From Cephalopachus bancanus (lineage: Eukaryota > Chordata > Mammalia > Primates > Tarsiidae), in contig JAPVLO010000007.1 of the NCBI GenBank assembly GCA_027257055.1, positions 5,270,001 through 5,334,000 on the forward strand: a stretch of DNA of 64,000 nt, given 5' to 3'. Every line of letters begins with the position of its first letter. Position 1 is the first letter of the stretch. Positions 1 to 11,775 of this stretch are shown here, one piece after another. The notes under the pieces are model-generated. The model saw only the letters and a list, made by a program, of their open reading frames with translations. It was not told the DNA's origin and searched no databases. The position numbers and the translations under genes were made by a program.

Positions 1-108
1 GAGGTCTTGCCAAGTTGCCCAGGCGGGTCTCGAACTCTCAGGCTCAGGCAATTCACTCACCTCGGCCTCCCAAAGCGCGGGACTACAGGCTGAGCCACCA
101 AGCCCAGC
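1..108 (-). mobile_element. Alu SINE fragment (left arm), cut by window edge
   Basis: This is the reverse complement of an Alu left monomer. Seen are GTTGCCCAGGC, GGTCTCGAACTC, CGGCCTCCCAAAG and GAGCCACCAAGCCCAGC. On the element strand it reads GGCTCAGCCTGTA, with the CAC of the usual GGCTCACGCCTGTA missing. It also reads GAGACCCGCCTGGGCAACT. Both features recur in the copy at 50891, so the two probably belong to one subfamily. The rest of the element lies outside the window. Confidence 0.9.
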
Positions 109-1359
109 TATATGTCATTTTTTTTATGGTCCTGATGAAATCATGACCCCGGCCTCCTGTCCCCCATCCTCCCTCAATGAGTTGGAGCCACTGAGCTAGA
201 ACATTCTATTAGGTATCAAGACAGTTAATAAGCACCAAGTAAATTCTGTTTCTAGTGCTCATTTCTTAGTTTTACATTTAAGCCTCTAGTGAAATGAAAC
301 ATTATACCACAGGTATCAGACATTCTTTCTATTACGTATTTCTGCTTACTGCAGAGATTTTTCTTTGAATAGTTCTCTGAAAGACATTATCAAATTAAAG
401 TTTTTCCCTGTTATTAAATTATGTAAGGGCCAAATTGGGGGAACAAAGTTGATAACTTGCATCCTTTTGGGTGGGTGAGTTAATGGATGGTTCAGGCCTT
501 TACACTGGGCACATCCTGCAGCCGAGCCCCAAAGCGACAGCTCTTGGGGACCTGTGTAGTTTTAACTCTGAGTTTCAAGGTATCCTGAGAAGAGTCAAGG
601 CACACAGGAATGGGAAACATGTAGCATGCTCTTTCTTCATTACATTTATTCTCTTCCAAAGCTGAAAATATTTTCTTGCTAAGTGGATGTTTTTGTTTAT
701 CGTAAACCACTAGGTTGTGTGTGATGAACTAATTATTTTTGCACAGTCTAAAACAAGCCCAAAATAATTGTCTATGATTTTCTGCATTTTCTTTCTCCCA
801 AAGAACTTATTTTTCTCCCTTAAATTTCAGAACTTGAGTCCCTGATTGGGCCCTGGTGATATCATCTATAAAAATAAGCAAGGACTTGTATTGAGAGTCA
901 ATCCCAGACGTCCCAGTGGCCTTCCAGGGCAGAGCGCTGGGCCGCTACTTTGGAAGAGGAGCTGGGAGCATGCGGGAGTCCCAAGCCTCACTTCAGATCA
1001 TTGCTCTGCAGAGGCTGGGTGAGCCAGTCCTCCCCTGCTTCCTTCGTCTCAAAAGTACATGTTCCATCATGGGACCAGTGACCTTCCCCATGCAAAATAA
1101 CACCCTGGATTTCCATCTGCCGAATGCAGATGGTGACGGTGTCACACTGCACAGCTTGTAGTTTTCAAATATTTGCTAGATTTTAATGGATGATACCACC
1201 ATGATTTTAGTTCATATACGTTTTCCTGCATCTTCCCTGTGTGAGGGGTGAGCATTTCTGAGGACTTCTCAGGCAGGTGCAGGAGAAATAATTCTGATAC
1301 AGCAGAGCACAAATGACATATTTCTTTGTAGAACCTCAAACCCTTCATTTACCAAAACC
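109..1359. other. Unique sequence, no gene recognised
   Basis: No repeat family, RNA gene or convincing exon is visible. Open frames here, such as the one at 916-1161, lack any recognisable domain and are what chance would give. Confidence 0.5.
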
Positions 1360-2390
1360 GCGATAAGCCCGCAGCCTCTTTCTGCACTGGGAAAGATCTC
1401 CAAGTTGCAATAACCAGGCGGGCTGCCATATTGAGCCGTTTAACAGTTCATATGGTCTTTAAAATGCATATCGTGTGACAGTGGGCCTGGATTTGTGAAT
1501 GACAGCTTTTTATTAGAACTGCCTTCCATCCTCCTGAAAGATATTATCTTCCTGTCAGTGCAACTTGCCAACGACATCTTGAAGGACGCGGGGTGGGGGG
1601 GTGTAGAATAGGTGGGAGGGAAGCACAGGAGGGTTTACAGAATGACAGGTGTTGGTGGAGGTGCCAAAGAAGAGGAGGATCTTGAATCAGGAACCCCTGA
1701 GTTACTGGAGTTTATGCAAACTGGATCATGTTTGCGAAGTGTGTCTGTCCACAGATATGCATTCTGTGAGATATCACAACTCTATCAAGAAGCGGCCCAG
1801 AACTGGGACAAAGCAAGAACAAGTGTGACTGATCTGCAAATAGTATCCACTCAGCCATCGAGGCAGTAATAAAGGTGTTAATTTAGCTGCAAATATTAAA
1901 ATGTGTATGGTAAGATGAATTTTTTTTAACAGTTCAGTGTGGCATAACCTTAATGCAGTGCATTAAAACCATTCATTACAATGAATAAATAGCTTAATGA
2001 GATTTGAAGCATTGAGCGGGCTACCCATAAACGTCTGATGAAGTGTAGCAAGGATGGCTGTCACTGGGAATAAATTATGCAAAAATAATATTGCTAATAC
2101 CATCTCTCCCTGTGCATTGCTGCTGCTACTGAATATTCAAAGGGACGGCTTCCCAGGACAATATCAAATTAGTCTGTGTAATAAAGAAATCTGCAACAAA
2201 ATTATCGACACAATCCTTACCTGGTAACTCTCCACTTTAAAGAAAGGCCAATTAGAGTCTGATTCTCTTTGAATGATTTGTCTCTGCTCTAAGCAGTGCA
2301 ATCTCCTGCAAGTGAGTTTTCGTTCTGTATAACATTCCTGAAGTTGACACCTCACTTTAAAACTGGCAGCAAGAATTTAAACAAAGAACC
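1360..2390. promoter_or_regulatory. Candidate conserved non-coding block
   Basis: About 1 kb of unique, repeat-free sequence, mostly AT-rich. It has many homeodomain-type TAAT/ATTA cores (for example TTAATTTAGC near 1880 and CCAATTAGAG near 2249), octamer-like ATGCAAA near 1715 and ATGCAAAAATAAT near 2076, and CATATGGTC near 1450. Dense short motifs without decayed-repeat texture are typical of deeply conserved enhancers near developmental genes. This is a judgement of texture; conservation cannot be measured here. The open frame at 1612-1869 within it has no recognisable domain. Confidence 0.3.
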
Positions 2391-3009
2391 TTCTAGCACA
2401 GGGGCCTTGAGCAGAGTTAGTTAAACCGTGGGAACAGGAGAGAATGTCCCAGCCATTTCTCTACCGCTCCAGAGAAAAGTCCTTAATCAGATCAGTGAAT
2501 GAAGCACAAATGAAGTGTTTCAATAACTTCCCCCATCCCCCATTTAAAGGATCAACAAACCTCCCCTCCATGTTAGGGGGCAAAACGTGAGAGAGTTACA
2601 CTGTGAAATGGGATGTGGGGACCGAATATTTAAATACCCTCGTGAGAAGCTCCCAGGGCCAGCTCCCTGCCACCTTCTCCCACAGGAAGAGGAGCCTCCA
2701 AATTTGCTTAATGACCTCCATGATTTCCCTATGCAGATTCCAGTGTTGGATGAACTCCAATAACAATAAAAGCCAGGGCTCTAACTACGCCATCCTGCTT
2801 GGTATTTACAGTGAGGAGGACAGGATGACTGAGCACAGCTGCCTGTCGGTTAGGGTAACCATGCTGTAGCTCTCCCATCAGTGAGGAGAGAAGAGAACTG
2901 CCTGCTCCCAAGGCCTATGGAGCCCAAACATTCACAGCCCGGTGCTCACTCCAAAACCACCACACACCCTCCTATCACAGCGCCCCACCCTTCTGAGGAG
3001 GGGATCTAA

Positions 3010-3265
3010 AATTGCACTGTGTTCTACATCCTAGTGTTAATCTATTAAAAGGAATAACACCACTTGTCATGCAGGCCACTTACTCAGAGCTCCATTCATA
3101 CATACCACCTCATTTAATCTCCACAACCAGCCTGCCCAGCATTCTCACGCCCTCCTTTGTGAAGGTGGAAAACAAAAAGCCCCAGACTCAGAATGGTTGA
3201 AAACTTGCACAAAGCCACACAGCTGGGGGAGGGGGTGGCTCTCTGATTTCAATTTGAGCCCTCAG
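3010..3265 (-). repeat. MIR SINE, reverse orientation
   Basis: The order of motifs matches the MIR reverse complement: CCTCATTTAATCTCCACAACC, then GAAGGTGGAAAACAAAAAGCCCCAGACTCAGA, then ACTTGCACAAAGCCACACAGCTGG (the decayed form of the AACTTGCCCAAGGTCACACAGCT core). It is heavily diverged, as expected for a mammal-wide SINE. Confidence 0.75.
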
Positions 3266-3478
3266 GAATAAAATGATGTCTCAAATCTGTGGTTTGGACT
3301 ATCAGGTTTCTGGTTATGATGATATTGTCTGACGGTTAAGAGACGGTTACTGTCAGGGAGGTCGGCAAAGGGAACTTTCTGGACTCTGCAACTTGTCTGT
3401 GAATCTGTAATTACCTCAAAAAGAATGTCTAAAAAAGTTACGCTAAGCCATCCTTCTATCCGTCTATCCAAAGCTGCA

Positions 3479-3921
3479 TGTAGTGAGTGGAACGACAGCC
3501 CCAAAAGACATCCATGTCAAATCCCGGAGACCATGTTTGTCACCTTGTTTGGAAAAAGAGTGTTTGCAGGAAGATGGCACTAGGAATTCTGAGACAAAGG
3601 GGTCATCCTGGACTGTCTGGTGGGGCCTAAACCCAATAACAAGTGTCCTTATAAGAGATACACAGTGAGAGACACACAGATGGGGGTGGGGCACATGAAG
3701 TCGGAGGTAGAGATCAGAGTGATGGGGCCACAAGCCCAGGATGCTGGACACCCCCAAGAGCTGGAAAGGCCAAGGGGATCCTTGAATGCCTCTGAGGGAG
3801 CACAGTCCTCCCATACCCTCATTTCAGATGTGTGGCTTTCAGAGTCATAAGGTAATAGATTGCTGTGGTTTGAAACCACACAGTTTGTGGTAATTGGCTA
3901 CAGCAGCCCTAGGAACCAACA
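3479..3921 (+). mobile_element. MLT1C-type ERVL-MaLR solo LTR
   Basis: Starts TGTAGTGAGTGGAACG, then CAGCCCCAAAAGACATCCATG, then TTTGGAAAAAGAGTGTTTGCAG, GTCCTTATAAGAG, GGGGCCACAAGCCC and GAGGGAGCACAGTCC. It ends with GTTTGTGGTAATTGGCTACAGCAGCCCTAGGAAC. The whole order matches an MLT1C LTR. No internal sequence flanks it, so it is a solo LTR. No clean 5-bp target duplication is visible. It is non-coding. Confidence 0.85.
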
Positions 3922-3984
3922 GGCTGAACTTTCAAATGTTGGAAGCGAAGAAAAACTATATCCTGAGGAAACCTTTAGAACCAT

Positions 3985-4269
3985 TTTCTTTTCTTTCTTT
4001 CTTTTTTTTTTTTTTGAGTCAGAGTCTTAATCTATCGCCCAGACACCACAGCCTTGACCTGCTGGGCTCAGGCGTTCCCTCCACCTCAGCCTTCCAAGTA
4101 GCTGGAACCACAGGCGAGTGCTACCACACCTGGTTAACTTTTTAATTTATTATAGAGATGAGGTCTTACCAAGTTGCCCAGGCTGGTCTCAAACCCCTGA
4201 CCTCAGGCAATCCTCTTGCTTCCACCTCCCAAAGTGCTGGGATGACAGGTATGAGCCCCTGTGCCTGGC
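3985..4269 (-). mobile_element. Alu SINE, AluJ-derived variant, right arm partly deleted
   Basis: Poly-T at 3990-4014 marks the tail on the minus strand. Both arms are present, but a block of the right arm corresponding to CTGGAGTGCAGTGG...CTCACTGCAG is missing after CTATCGCCCAGA. On the element strand it carries CTCATCTCTATAATAAAT, CTACTTGGAAGGCTGAGG and GCCCAGCAGGTCA, the variant signature shared with the copies at 25482, 50891 and 57102. Confidence 0.95.
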
Positions 4270-4701
4270 TAAAATCATCTTCTTAAGCCACTTCCTCACA
4301 TCAAGTGAGCTCGATGCAACAGGAATAAATCCTAAGAGGACAGAGGGACCCCCATTATGTTTCCCTAGTATAGGGAATCACGAGTGGGTGCTGAACTGGT
4401 TTTCTCATTGCCAAAGCTGTGTTTGGTCTGCCTTTCAGCTACATGGGACACAGTTCTCAGACTTCAGGAGGACCAGGCCTGCGCCAGCAGACCACCCTAA
4501 AAGTCAAGATGGCGTTGGAGGAACGTGCCATTTACATAGCATTGAAGGGGCACCCTGAGTCAATGACTCTGGTATCTTAGTGGCTGGGGACTCCTGGCTC
4601 TGCAAGGGACTTGAAAAGGGCTTAGCATATGGTCTCAGGAGATTCATATCATGCTAATGGGGCCAAATTAAAGACATTAAAGTTCTGTCAAAGTTCAGGT
4701 G
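4270..4701. other. Unique sequence, nothing recognised
   Basis: Spacer between two Alu elements. No gene, RNA or repeat is recognisable. Confidence 0.5.
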
Positions 4702-4838
4702 GGCCAGGTATAATGACTCATGCCTGTAATCCAGCACTTTGGGAAGCCAAGGTGGAAGGATTGCTTGAGGCCAGGAGTTCAAAACCAACCTGAGCAACAA
4801 GTTGAGACGCTGTCTGCAAAAAGTCAAAAAAAAAAAAA
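4702..4838 (+). mobile_element. Free left Alu monomer (FLAM-like)
   Basis: A single Alu arm: GGCCAGGTATAATGACTCA, CCTGTAATCCAGCACTTTGGG, GGAGTTCAAAACCAACCTGAGCAAC, then an A-tail at 4825-4838. No second arm follows, so it is a monomer or an early truncated copy. Confidence 0.85.
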
Positions 4839-4974
4839 GTTAATAATGTAAAGCTAAAGCAACTAGCTAGTAACAGAAAGAAGGCATCATGTGATGGTTT
4901 TGATTCATGTAATGATGTAATATCTCGGTGCTGGAGGGGTTTGTGCTCAGGTGAGGAACCAAGGGATGTGGAGA

Positions 4975-5390
4975 GGGATGCAGAGGTGAGAGAAAAGAGG
5001 GAGGCAGGAGAGGGGAGGGAGGAGAGGGAAGGGGGTGGGAGGGGGAGGAGGTAGGAGAGGGGATGGAGGGAGAGAAGAGGGAGGAGAGAGGAGAAAGGAA
5101 GGGGAGGGAGAGGGAGAACAGGGAGGAGAGAAGGGGAGGGGAGGGAGGAGGAGTTGGGGGAGCAGGGGAGGGAGGTGAGGGTGGGGAAGGAAGAAGGGAG
5201 GAGGGAGAGGGCAAGAGGAGGGAGGTGGGAGGGGAAGGAGGTGGGAGAAGGAGGGAGGTGGGAGCTGGAAGAAGGTGGGAGGGGAAGGGAGGTAGGAAAG
5301 GTGAGGGGGAGGGAGGAGTGAGGAAGAGGGAAGAGAGAAGGAGAGGAGAGGGATAGGGTCAGAGAGGAAGGGTCAATTGGAGAGCGAATG
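4975..5390 (+). repeat. Polypurine (GGA/GAGG)n low-complexity tract
   Basis: About 400 bp almost wholly of G and A on the plus strand, with irregular GGAGGGAGG, GGTGGGAGGGG and GAGAGGAGAGG units. There is no fixed unit length. Long purine-strand mirror sequence of this kind can form intramolecular triplexes and G-quadruplexes. The Pro/Ser frame on one strand and the Glu/Gly/Arg frame on the other are by-products of composition. Confidence 0.95.
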
Positions 5391-5954
5391 ACAGGAAGGT
5401 GGCAACCAGGAGGCGGCCCCCAGAGCCCCTAGGTCATACAACTCCACCGTGTGTCTGGTCCTCAGACACAGAAGAGGCTCCTCCGTATCCTCAGTGCCTG
5501 AAGGCACTGGCTGCATCATTGGCACCAAGCTCCTCCTGCCTCACTGCCTTACTCTACTTGGCTTCCCAGCTCCGAATCACCTCAGTTTTAGATTGAGCCA
5601 CAAAGTCTTCAGTAATTGCAGAGCCCTGCTTGCAAAATATGTCACTTGGCCATCCCTTCCAAATCCCCGGTTACCTTGGCAACAGCAGCCTCCCTCTGGA
5701 TTGGTGGTGGGTGCACATTGGGATTTTGATCATCCCACTGCTTCCAGCTTACCTAGCCTGCGCTCACTGGTTGGGATGAAAGCATCAGCCCTAAAGACAT
5801 GCTAAGCAGCCTTTCGACTCAAGAAGCATGCCCATCTGTGTCAGAAGCACCTAGGAAGGCCGTCAGATCAGGATATTTGCCATGGGGAAGTGCCAGCGAG
5901 GAACGCAGTGTAGGTGGTGCCTCACACTGCGAGTGATCCTGGCCGCGTGCGCTC
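5391..5954. other. Unique sequence, nothing recognised
   Basis: GC-moderate unique DNA between the polypurine tract and a MIR fragment. No domain, splice pattern or repeat was recognised. Confidence 0.5.
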
Positions 5955-6045
5955 GCCTGGGTGTCTCTGAGCCTGTATCCTTCACCTGTAGGATGGAGAT
6001 ATGAGCACCCACCTCCTAGGGCTTGCCTGAGGGTCTGTGCTGAGG
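5955..6045 (+). repeat. MIR SINE core fragment
   Basis: GGTGTCTCTGAGCCTGTATCCTTCACCTGTAGGATGGAGATATGAGCACCCACCTCCTAGGG aligns in order with the MIR core that reads TCTCTGTGCCTCAGTTTCCTC, ATCTGTAAAATGGGGATAA and TACCTACCTCATAGGG. It is short and diverged. Confidence 0.6.
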
Positions 6046-6493
6046 CGGATGGAAAGAACAGGGCGGCCATGGAGCAAGGACCACAGAGAGGAACACACAA
6101 GAAAACACAACATGTCCCCAGGTGGGCCCTTTCTCTGCACTGATCTAATCTCTGCCCAGCTTAAGGGTCCTTTGATGGAAGCTGTTCAAGACCAGCCTCC
6201 ACTCCAACTCCCATCACCTCCCTGTCCGCCTTGCACCAGGCTCCCCTCACCCCACTCCTGTGCTGCTCCCATTTCTCCAAATTGGGAAAGCCAGCCTCCC
6301 TCCCCAGGCCTGCCAGAGCCTAGTTTTCTCTGAAAGGATGGCTCCAGAGACTCCTGCCCACCCTCTCCTGGGGCCTTTCCGATCAGTGCTCACATTCCTC
6401 ACTGTGCAATCCCAGGGGAGGCAGTTTTGTGGCCACTGTCTCAGGGATTCTGTGCTCATTTCACTGGCACTGGTGGAGCAGAGACAAGAGAAC

Positions 6494-7828
6494 ATCACCA
6501 TTACCACCACCACAACCATGCTGAAGACACTGTCCGTGCCATTGGCATCACCACCATACCCACACAACCCCAACACTAACACCAGCACCATCTGTAGCAC
6601 ATTTACCACAACTACTGTCCCCATCCCCATCCTCAGCATTACCATCATCATCACCACCACCTTCATCACCACCATCATCACTACCACCATTATCACCACC
6701 ACCATGCCACCACCACTACTCTCACTACCATCGTCACCACCACCACCTTCATCACTACCACCATCGCTACCACCACTATCATCACCATTATCGCCACCAC
6801 CTTCATCACCACCACCACCGCTACTACCACCACCATCATCATCACCACCATCACCACCCTCACCATTATCACCACCATGACACCACCACCACCACCATTA
6901 TCACCACTGTCATCACCACCCACCGCTGCCATCATCACTACTAGCACCACCGTCTTCGTTACCATCATCACCACCATTATCACTGCCACCACCACTACTA
7001 CCACCACTACCACCACCATCATCATCACCACTACCACCGCCACCTTCATCACCACCACCACACCATCATCACTACTATCCTTGCTGTCATCACCACCACC
7101 TTCATCACCACCATTATCACTGTCACCACCACCACCATCACCACTACCATCATCACCACCACCGTCATCATCACCACCACCACCACCATCACCACTATCA
7201 CTACCACTACTACTACCACCATCATCATCATCATCACCACCACCACTACCACCTTCATCACCACCACCATTATCACCACCATTATCACTGCCATCACTAC
7301 CACTACTACCACCACCATTATCATCACCACCACCATCATCTTCATCACCACCATCATTATTACCACCACCACTGTCGCCATCACTACTACCACCACTCTC
7401 ACCACCACCACCACCACCACCACATCACCTTCATCACTACCGTCACCACCATCCCAACCACCAGTACCACAACCATCACCATCATCACAACTACCACCAT
7501 CATCTCCACGACCACTACTGCTGCTATAACTACTGCTAACATCATCACCACTCCTCTTATGACCACTCCACTATCACATCATTACCACTACTACTATGGT
7601 TGTCACCACCATCACCATTACCACGCCACCATAATCATCATCATCAAGACCATCAACACTGCCACTGCCAATATTACTATCACCACCACTAATAATAACA
7701 CTGTTACCATTAACACCAACACCATCAACTTCACCAACACTATTTAACCACCATCGCCAACACCATCATCACTGCCATCCAATCACCACAATCACAATGA
7801 CCACCATATTCACCATCACGATCACCAC
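6494..7828 (+). repeat. Large CAC/CAT (ACC/ATC)n triplet array
   Basis: About 1.3 kb of almost uninterrupted triplets, mainly CAC and CAT with CTA, CCG and TTC variants. The left edge (6520-6640) is degenerate. The phrase CTTCATCAC recurs near 6661, 6747, 6801, 7044, 7100, 7253, 7340 and 7429. Several spacings are near 87 bp, which suggests that longer segments were duplicated on top of the triplet unit. The array stops where a reversed MIR begins. Long open frames here encode only Thr/Ser/Pro/His or Val/Met runs and are not genes. Confidence 0.97.
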
Positions 7829-8010
7829 TACTACAGCTAACATTGCCAAGCACTTAACAGGTGCCAACCCAACTAAGAGCCAACCCTATAACAATCCTGT
7901 GGAGTGAGTACTATCAACAACCCATTTTATAGCTGAGAAAACTGAGGTTCAGGCAACTTAAATAACTTGCCCAAGGTCACTGGCAAGTCAGTGAAGAGCA
8001 GTCTCAGGAC
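7829..8010 (-). repeat. MIR SINE, reverse orientation, joined to the triplet array
   Basis: ACAGCTAACATTGCCAAGCACTTAACAGGTGCC matches the MIR 3' end in reverse. It is followed by CAACCCATTTTATAGCTGAG, AAACTGAGGTTCAGGCAACTT and AACTTGCCCAAGGTCACTGGC. The 3' end of the MIR, on its own strand, directly abuts the CAC/CAT array. Confidence 0.85.
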
Positions 8011-8589
8011 TCCCTGGCCAATCTCTAGTAGTATCATGACATGTCACACTGTCATGCTGGGATGCCCCAGTCAGCCTCAAATCACACCCCTCCCATCATC
8101 ACCTCCTCTGTGAGGCCTCCTAGAATCATGTGCATGGAGGCAGCTCCCTGTCCTGCCTCACATGTCTCCTTCGCATCACACTATACCAAACTCACATTAT
8201 CCACATCGTTCTTCCCTGCTAGACAGCAAGCTCCTCCGGGGGACCCTCAGTACTCCTGCTAACTGACAGGTCACAAGCTCAGCACCAGGACCCATGACAG
8301 GTACTGACAGGTGTTCAAAAACTCGGATCAGTGCTCTGTCACCACCATCCAGAAGCCCCATGAACTCTGAAGCTCTAAACTCACTTACACTGGCCTGCAC
8401 ACTGCCCGCAGCTTGCCCACATCCAGAGCACACCCTGCCCGATTAGCTCCACGCCTACCCTGCCCCCACCACCTTCTGAAGGAACAGGCATCCACATGTT
8501 CACTGTGACCAAGTCCAAAGGGTATGTAGTGAGGCCCACGTGCTTCTATTTCTCCAAGTCACTGTGCAGTTAATAAATCACACTTAGTG
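8011..8589. other. Unique sequence, nothing recognised
   Basis: No gene or repeat was recognised between two reversed MIR copies. Confidence 0.5.
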
Positions 8590-8775
8590 TGTATGTTGCC
8601 CTTGATGTTTTCAAACCACACTACAATGGATTCAACAGCCAGTTCAAATATCACTCAGAGGAGAATTATTATTGTTGTTCTTCAGATGATGAAACAGCCC
8701 CAGATATCCCACACAGTTGGTCCAAGGTCACAAGACACTCTGGGTGTGAGTCTGGTGGAAGAATTGCATTCCCCA
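8590..8775 (-). repeat. MIR SINE, reverse orientation, diverged
   Basis: GGAGAATTATTATTGTTGTTC, CAGATGATGAAACAGCC, CACACAGTTGGTCCAAGGTCAC and GGGTGTGAGTCTGGTGG follow the order of the MIR reverse complement. Confidence 0.6.
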
Positions 8776-11374
8776 GGTTCCCGCCATCCTGTTCTTCTGG
8801 GAGGTTACCCAGAGCATGGAGTTTCTATGATTTTATCTGCTGCTTTTTCTCCATTAAGCCCAAATGGCCCTGAGGGGACCAGAATGGACGTTCATTATAA
8901 GAAATGTAATAGGAGAACCTCCAGCACATTATCTCCAAAGAACAAAGAATATCATTGCTGTTTTTAGAACAATAAAGGGGCCTTGATGATTCAGAATTAA
9001 CAGTTAAAGGGCATGGCCCGTTTCGCTCACCGGTGCAGAGCGGTGCGGCCCACCTTTCCACTGGAAAGATGCCCTGGCTCCTTCCCTGGAGCTGGGCCTG
9101 TCCTGGCCCTGATGCCCCCACAGAGAGGGTCTGGCGAGTGCTGATGGTATGGGCACAGGCACAGGACGTTATTCTGGGTGCTGGCAGGATGCACATGTGG
9201 GTGTTAGAGGTCTGGCAGTGGCCTTAGCCACACAGACGACGTGCCTGGCCAGAGGGCACCTGCAGGAATGTGTGCTGGGGCGGCCAAATCTTCCATTTGT
9301 TTAGAAAATGACCCAAGAATCAGGATTTTTATACAAATCAGAACTGAGTGTTGACATCTAAATGGAAAACAAAAACAAAAAACCTGAGGCCTTCTCTATG
9401 ACAAGCATAACAAAGAGGGAGTGGGTCAGTCAGTTTGTGGGTTTTGCACGCACAGCTTATGCAAGGCTATATCCTTTCCATGTCAGTTCTAAGAATCAGC
9501 GTATGCGTTTGGCCTTACCTGTAGATATGGAATAAATACTTGAATTTGCTAAGTGCATTCTCCTATTATTAGCTGGGCATCCCTCCTGCGAGGGCGTGAC
9601 CCTGGGACACAAGCTTTGCCCCTCCCCATCTGTGGCAGGCTTGGGGGGTGTGGATGGGGTTGGCACCCTTCAGGAATGACATGGGGTGACCAAGCTCTCC
9701 ACAGCCTCCCAATACCACCACAGCTTTGGGTGGCCCAGGAGTGCCCCAGAGGTCCAGCAAGGCCAGGACTGCCCTAGACAGCAGTACTTCATTGAGGGAT
9801 GCATTTGCAATTCTCAGCCCAAGTCTAGTCCCTGCAGGGCATCTGTGGATGGAGGCTTGGAGACCTGTCGTCAGCAGCACCATGGCACAGAGCTGCTCAG
9901 CAAAGGCCTATGCGTCTACATGCATGCTCGTGCTGTGCCTTCCTATCTAAATATGGGGCTGGGAGCCCTGCAGCGGGGTCCAGGGCAGCAGCCTCTGTGC
10001 CTGTGTGTGACATGTGGCCAGACACCCCGGTGTAACTTCACAACCGGGGCCAAGTCACAAACAAGGGCAGGGCAAGCAGAAAGACATGGCGTTGGGCTTT
10101 CAAGGACCATCAGGCAGCCAGACAGGTCACATGCTTAACTCTGGGGCCCAAATGCCAGCCCAGCAAGAAACGGATAATCTTTTATCGAAGGAGGGAGTCC
10201 AGGACCTGGGATGTGGAGAGAAAGAATGGAATTGAACCAGGAAAGCACAATTCCCAATGATGGAGCTCTCCTTGGAAAAAGGGATACTTCAGCCCTGACA
10301 TGGGCACTGTGTTTTCAAATGCAAACTGTCTGCCTGTGGCCAGATTAAAAATCACATATGAGTCACTGCCACGAGACTGGGCTGCATCTGTGTAGCCCAA
10401 GTGACAACAGAAACAAATGCTTGGCTGGGGTCATGGGGCGGGGTGTGCGGGAGGGACTCTCAAGATCCGCCTTCCAGATGTGCACCAACACACGCTTCAG
10501 TTTTTTCCCCACCCCTCCACATTCCCCACGTCCCAGCTTGGGGCTGCTCTGGATGAGATCAGGGTCCCCATATAAACCCGGGGTCCCTGTTTGCCAGAGG
10601 CCAGGATACCACCCTACCCCCATGCATTGTGCCGAAGCTAGTGATATATACGGGCCTCTGCAGGGGTCAGGTCAACAACACAGGGTGAGAGGCCACAGAG
10701 AGATGAAGAGCTTGAAGAATAACTAGGTGGTCTACCCACACGACCACCAGTTTATAGGAGCTTCTGAACTGGACTGAGAGCTGGCTGGGCGAAAACACGT
10801 CCACAGTGTCTCCCACTTCTTAACTGGGGAAGGTGGTCATGTGTGTCTGCTCTCTGGACTACAGAGCATGAAGGTAGCCTTCCTGGGGGATGCTGTGAGA
10901 TGACAAATGGCGTAGATGCTCTCTAATCTGCAGGTGCCTAGGGGCCCGCCTCTCCTGATGTCCCACCCTCTTGTGCTTCATCACCACCAGCACTGTGCAG
11001 CCCAGGGCTAAAACGCCTCAGTCACTCCAGAGCCTTCTACAGGGCCCGAGCACTCGGCTGCAATCAGATTACACGCTCCAGTGCCCAGCCCTGCTTGCTC
11101 CAAACAGAACGAATCCATCCATTCACACCAAGGCCAATTAAAAAGTAGGCAGGCACCCAAATCACAAGGCCCCCAAATCACAAGGCCCCCAGGCCCCGCG
11201 TTCCCACCCTTCCCCAGGAAGCCTCCCAGCGACCACTGACCAGGCGCGCAGCTCCTGGGGTGGGCACACAGAGTGGGAGGGAGGGAGGGAGGGAGCCACA
11301 TAGCCACCACCATCCCAGCCCCAGCAGTGACAAAAGCGCCCTTCATCAGCGAACTGGAGCCCTTACAACTTGAA
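8776..11374. other. Unique sequence, nothing recognised apart from a short GGGA run
   Basis: About 2.6 kb without an identifiable gene or transposon. 11277-11296 is a short (GGGA)n run. The AT-richer part at 9290-9550 could be conserved but shows nothing specific. Frames of 100-170 residues, such as minus-strand 11008-11514, have no recognisable domain. Confidence 0.5.
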
Positions 11375-11610
11375 CACAGCCTCGGGTCCCAGTCCAACTC
11401 CCGCCACCCAGGTTTTATATCGTCATTCTGTGCACTCTCATTAAAGAAATTGATATCCAAGTGGCGGGGAGAAATGGCCTTCCCATTATGGCCTCTGTAA
11501 AAACCATATTGCAAAAATTTACCATGGAGTTATTTCACCAACAAAAGATGTAATCAGTGTTTAAACACTCACTGGAGTGATCTGTCTTTCCTTAACGCAG
11601 TCACATCAGA
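11375..11610. promoter_or_regulatory. Candidate conserved non-coding block (weak)
   Basis: Unique sequence with CTCATTAAAGAAATTGATATCC, CCATTATGGCC, CATATTGCAAAAAT and AAACACTCACTGG motifs and no repeat texture. Assigned by texture only. Confidence 0.2.
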
Positions 11611-11775
11611 AGCCCTTGCTTGAGGCAGCACTGGCTTCAGCGCTTTTCTAGTCCTGAGAACCAACAGATAGTGTCTGTCCTGAGGTGAGGAAGTCCTGGG
11701 CCTGGTGGGAACAAAGACCACTATATCTCAGAGGCGACAGTCAGAGGGAGGAGGCACAGTGATGGGCAGGTGGAC

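Noticed and set aside
4867..5356. Pro/Ser-rich and Glu/Gly-rich frames
   Set aside because: By-products of the polypurine tract.
6260..7747. Long open frames on both strands (124-220 residues)
   Set aside because: They are translations of the CAC/CAT triplet array and consist of Thr/Ser/Pro/His or Val/Met runs.
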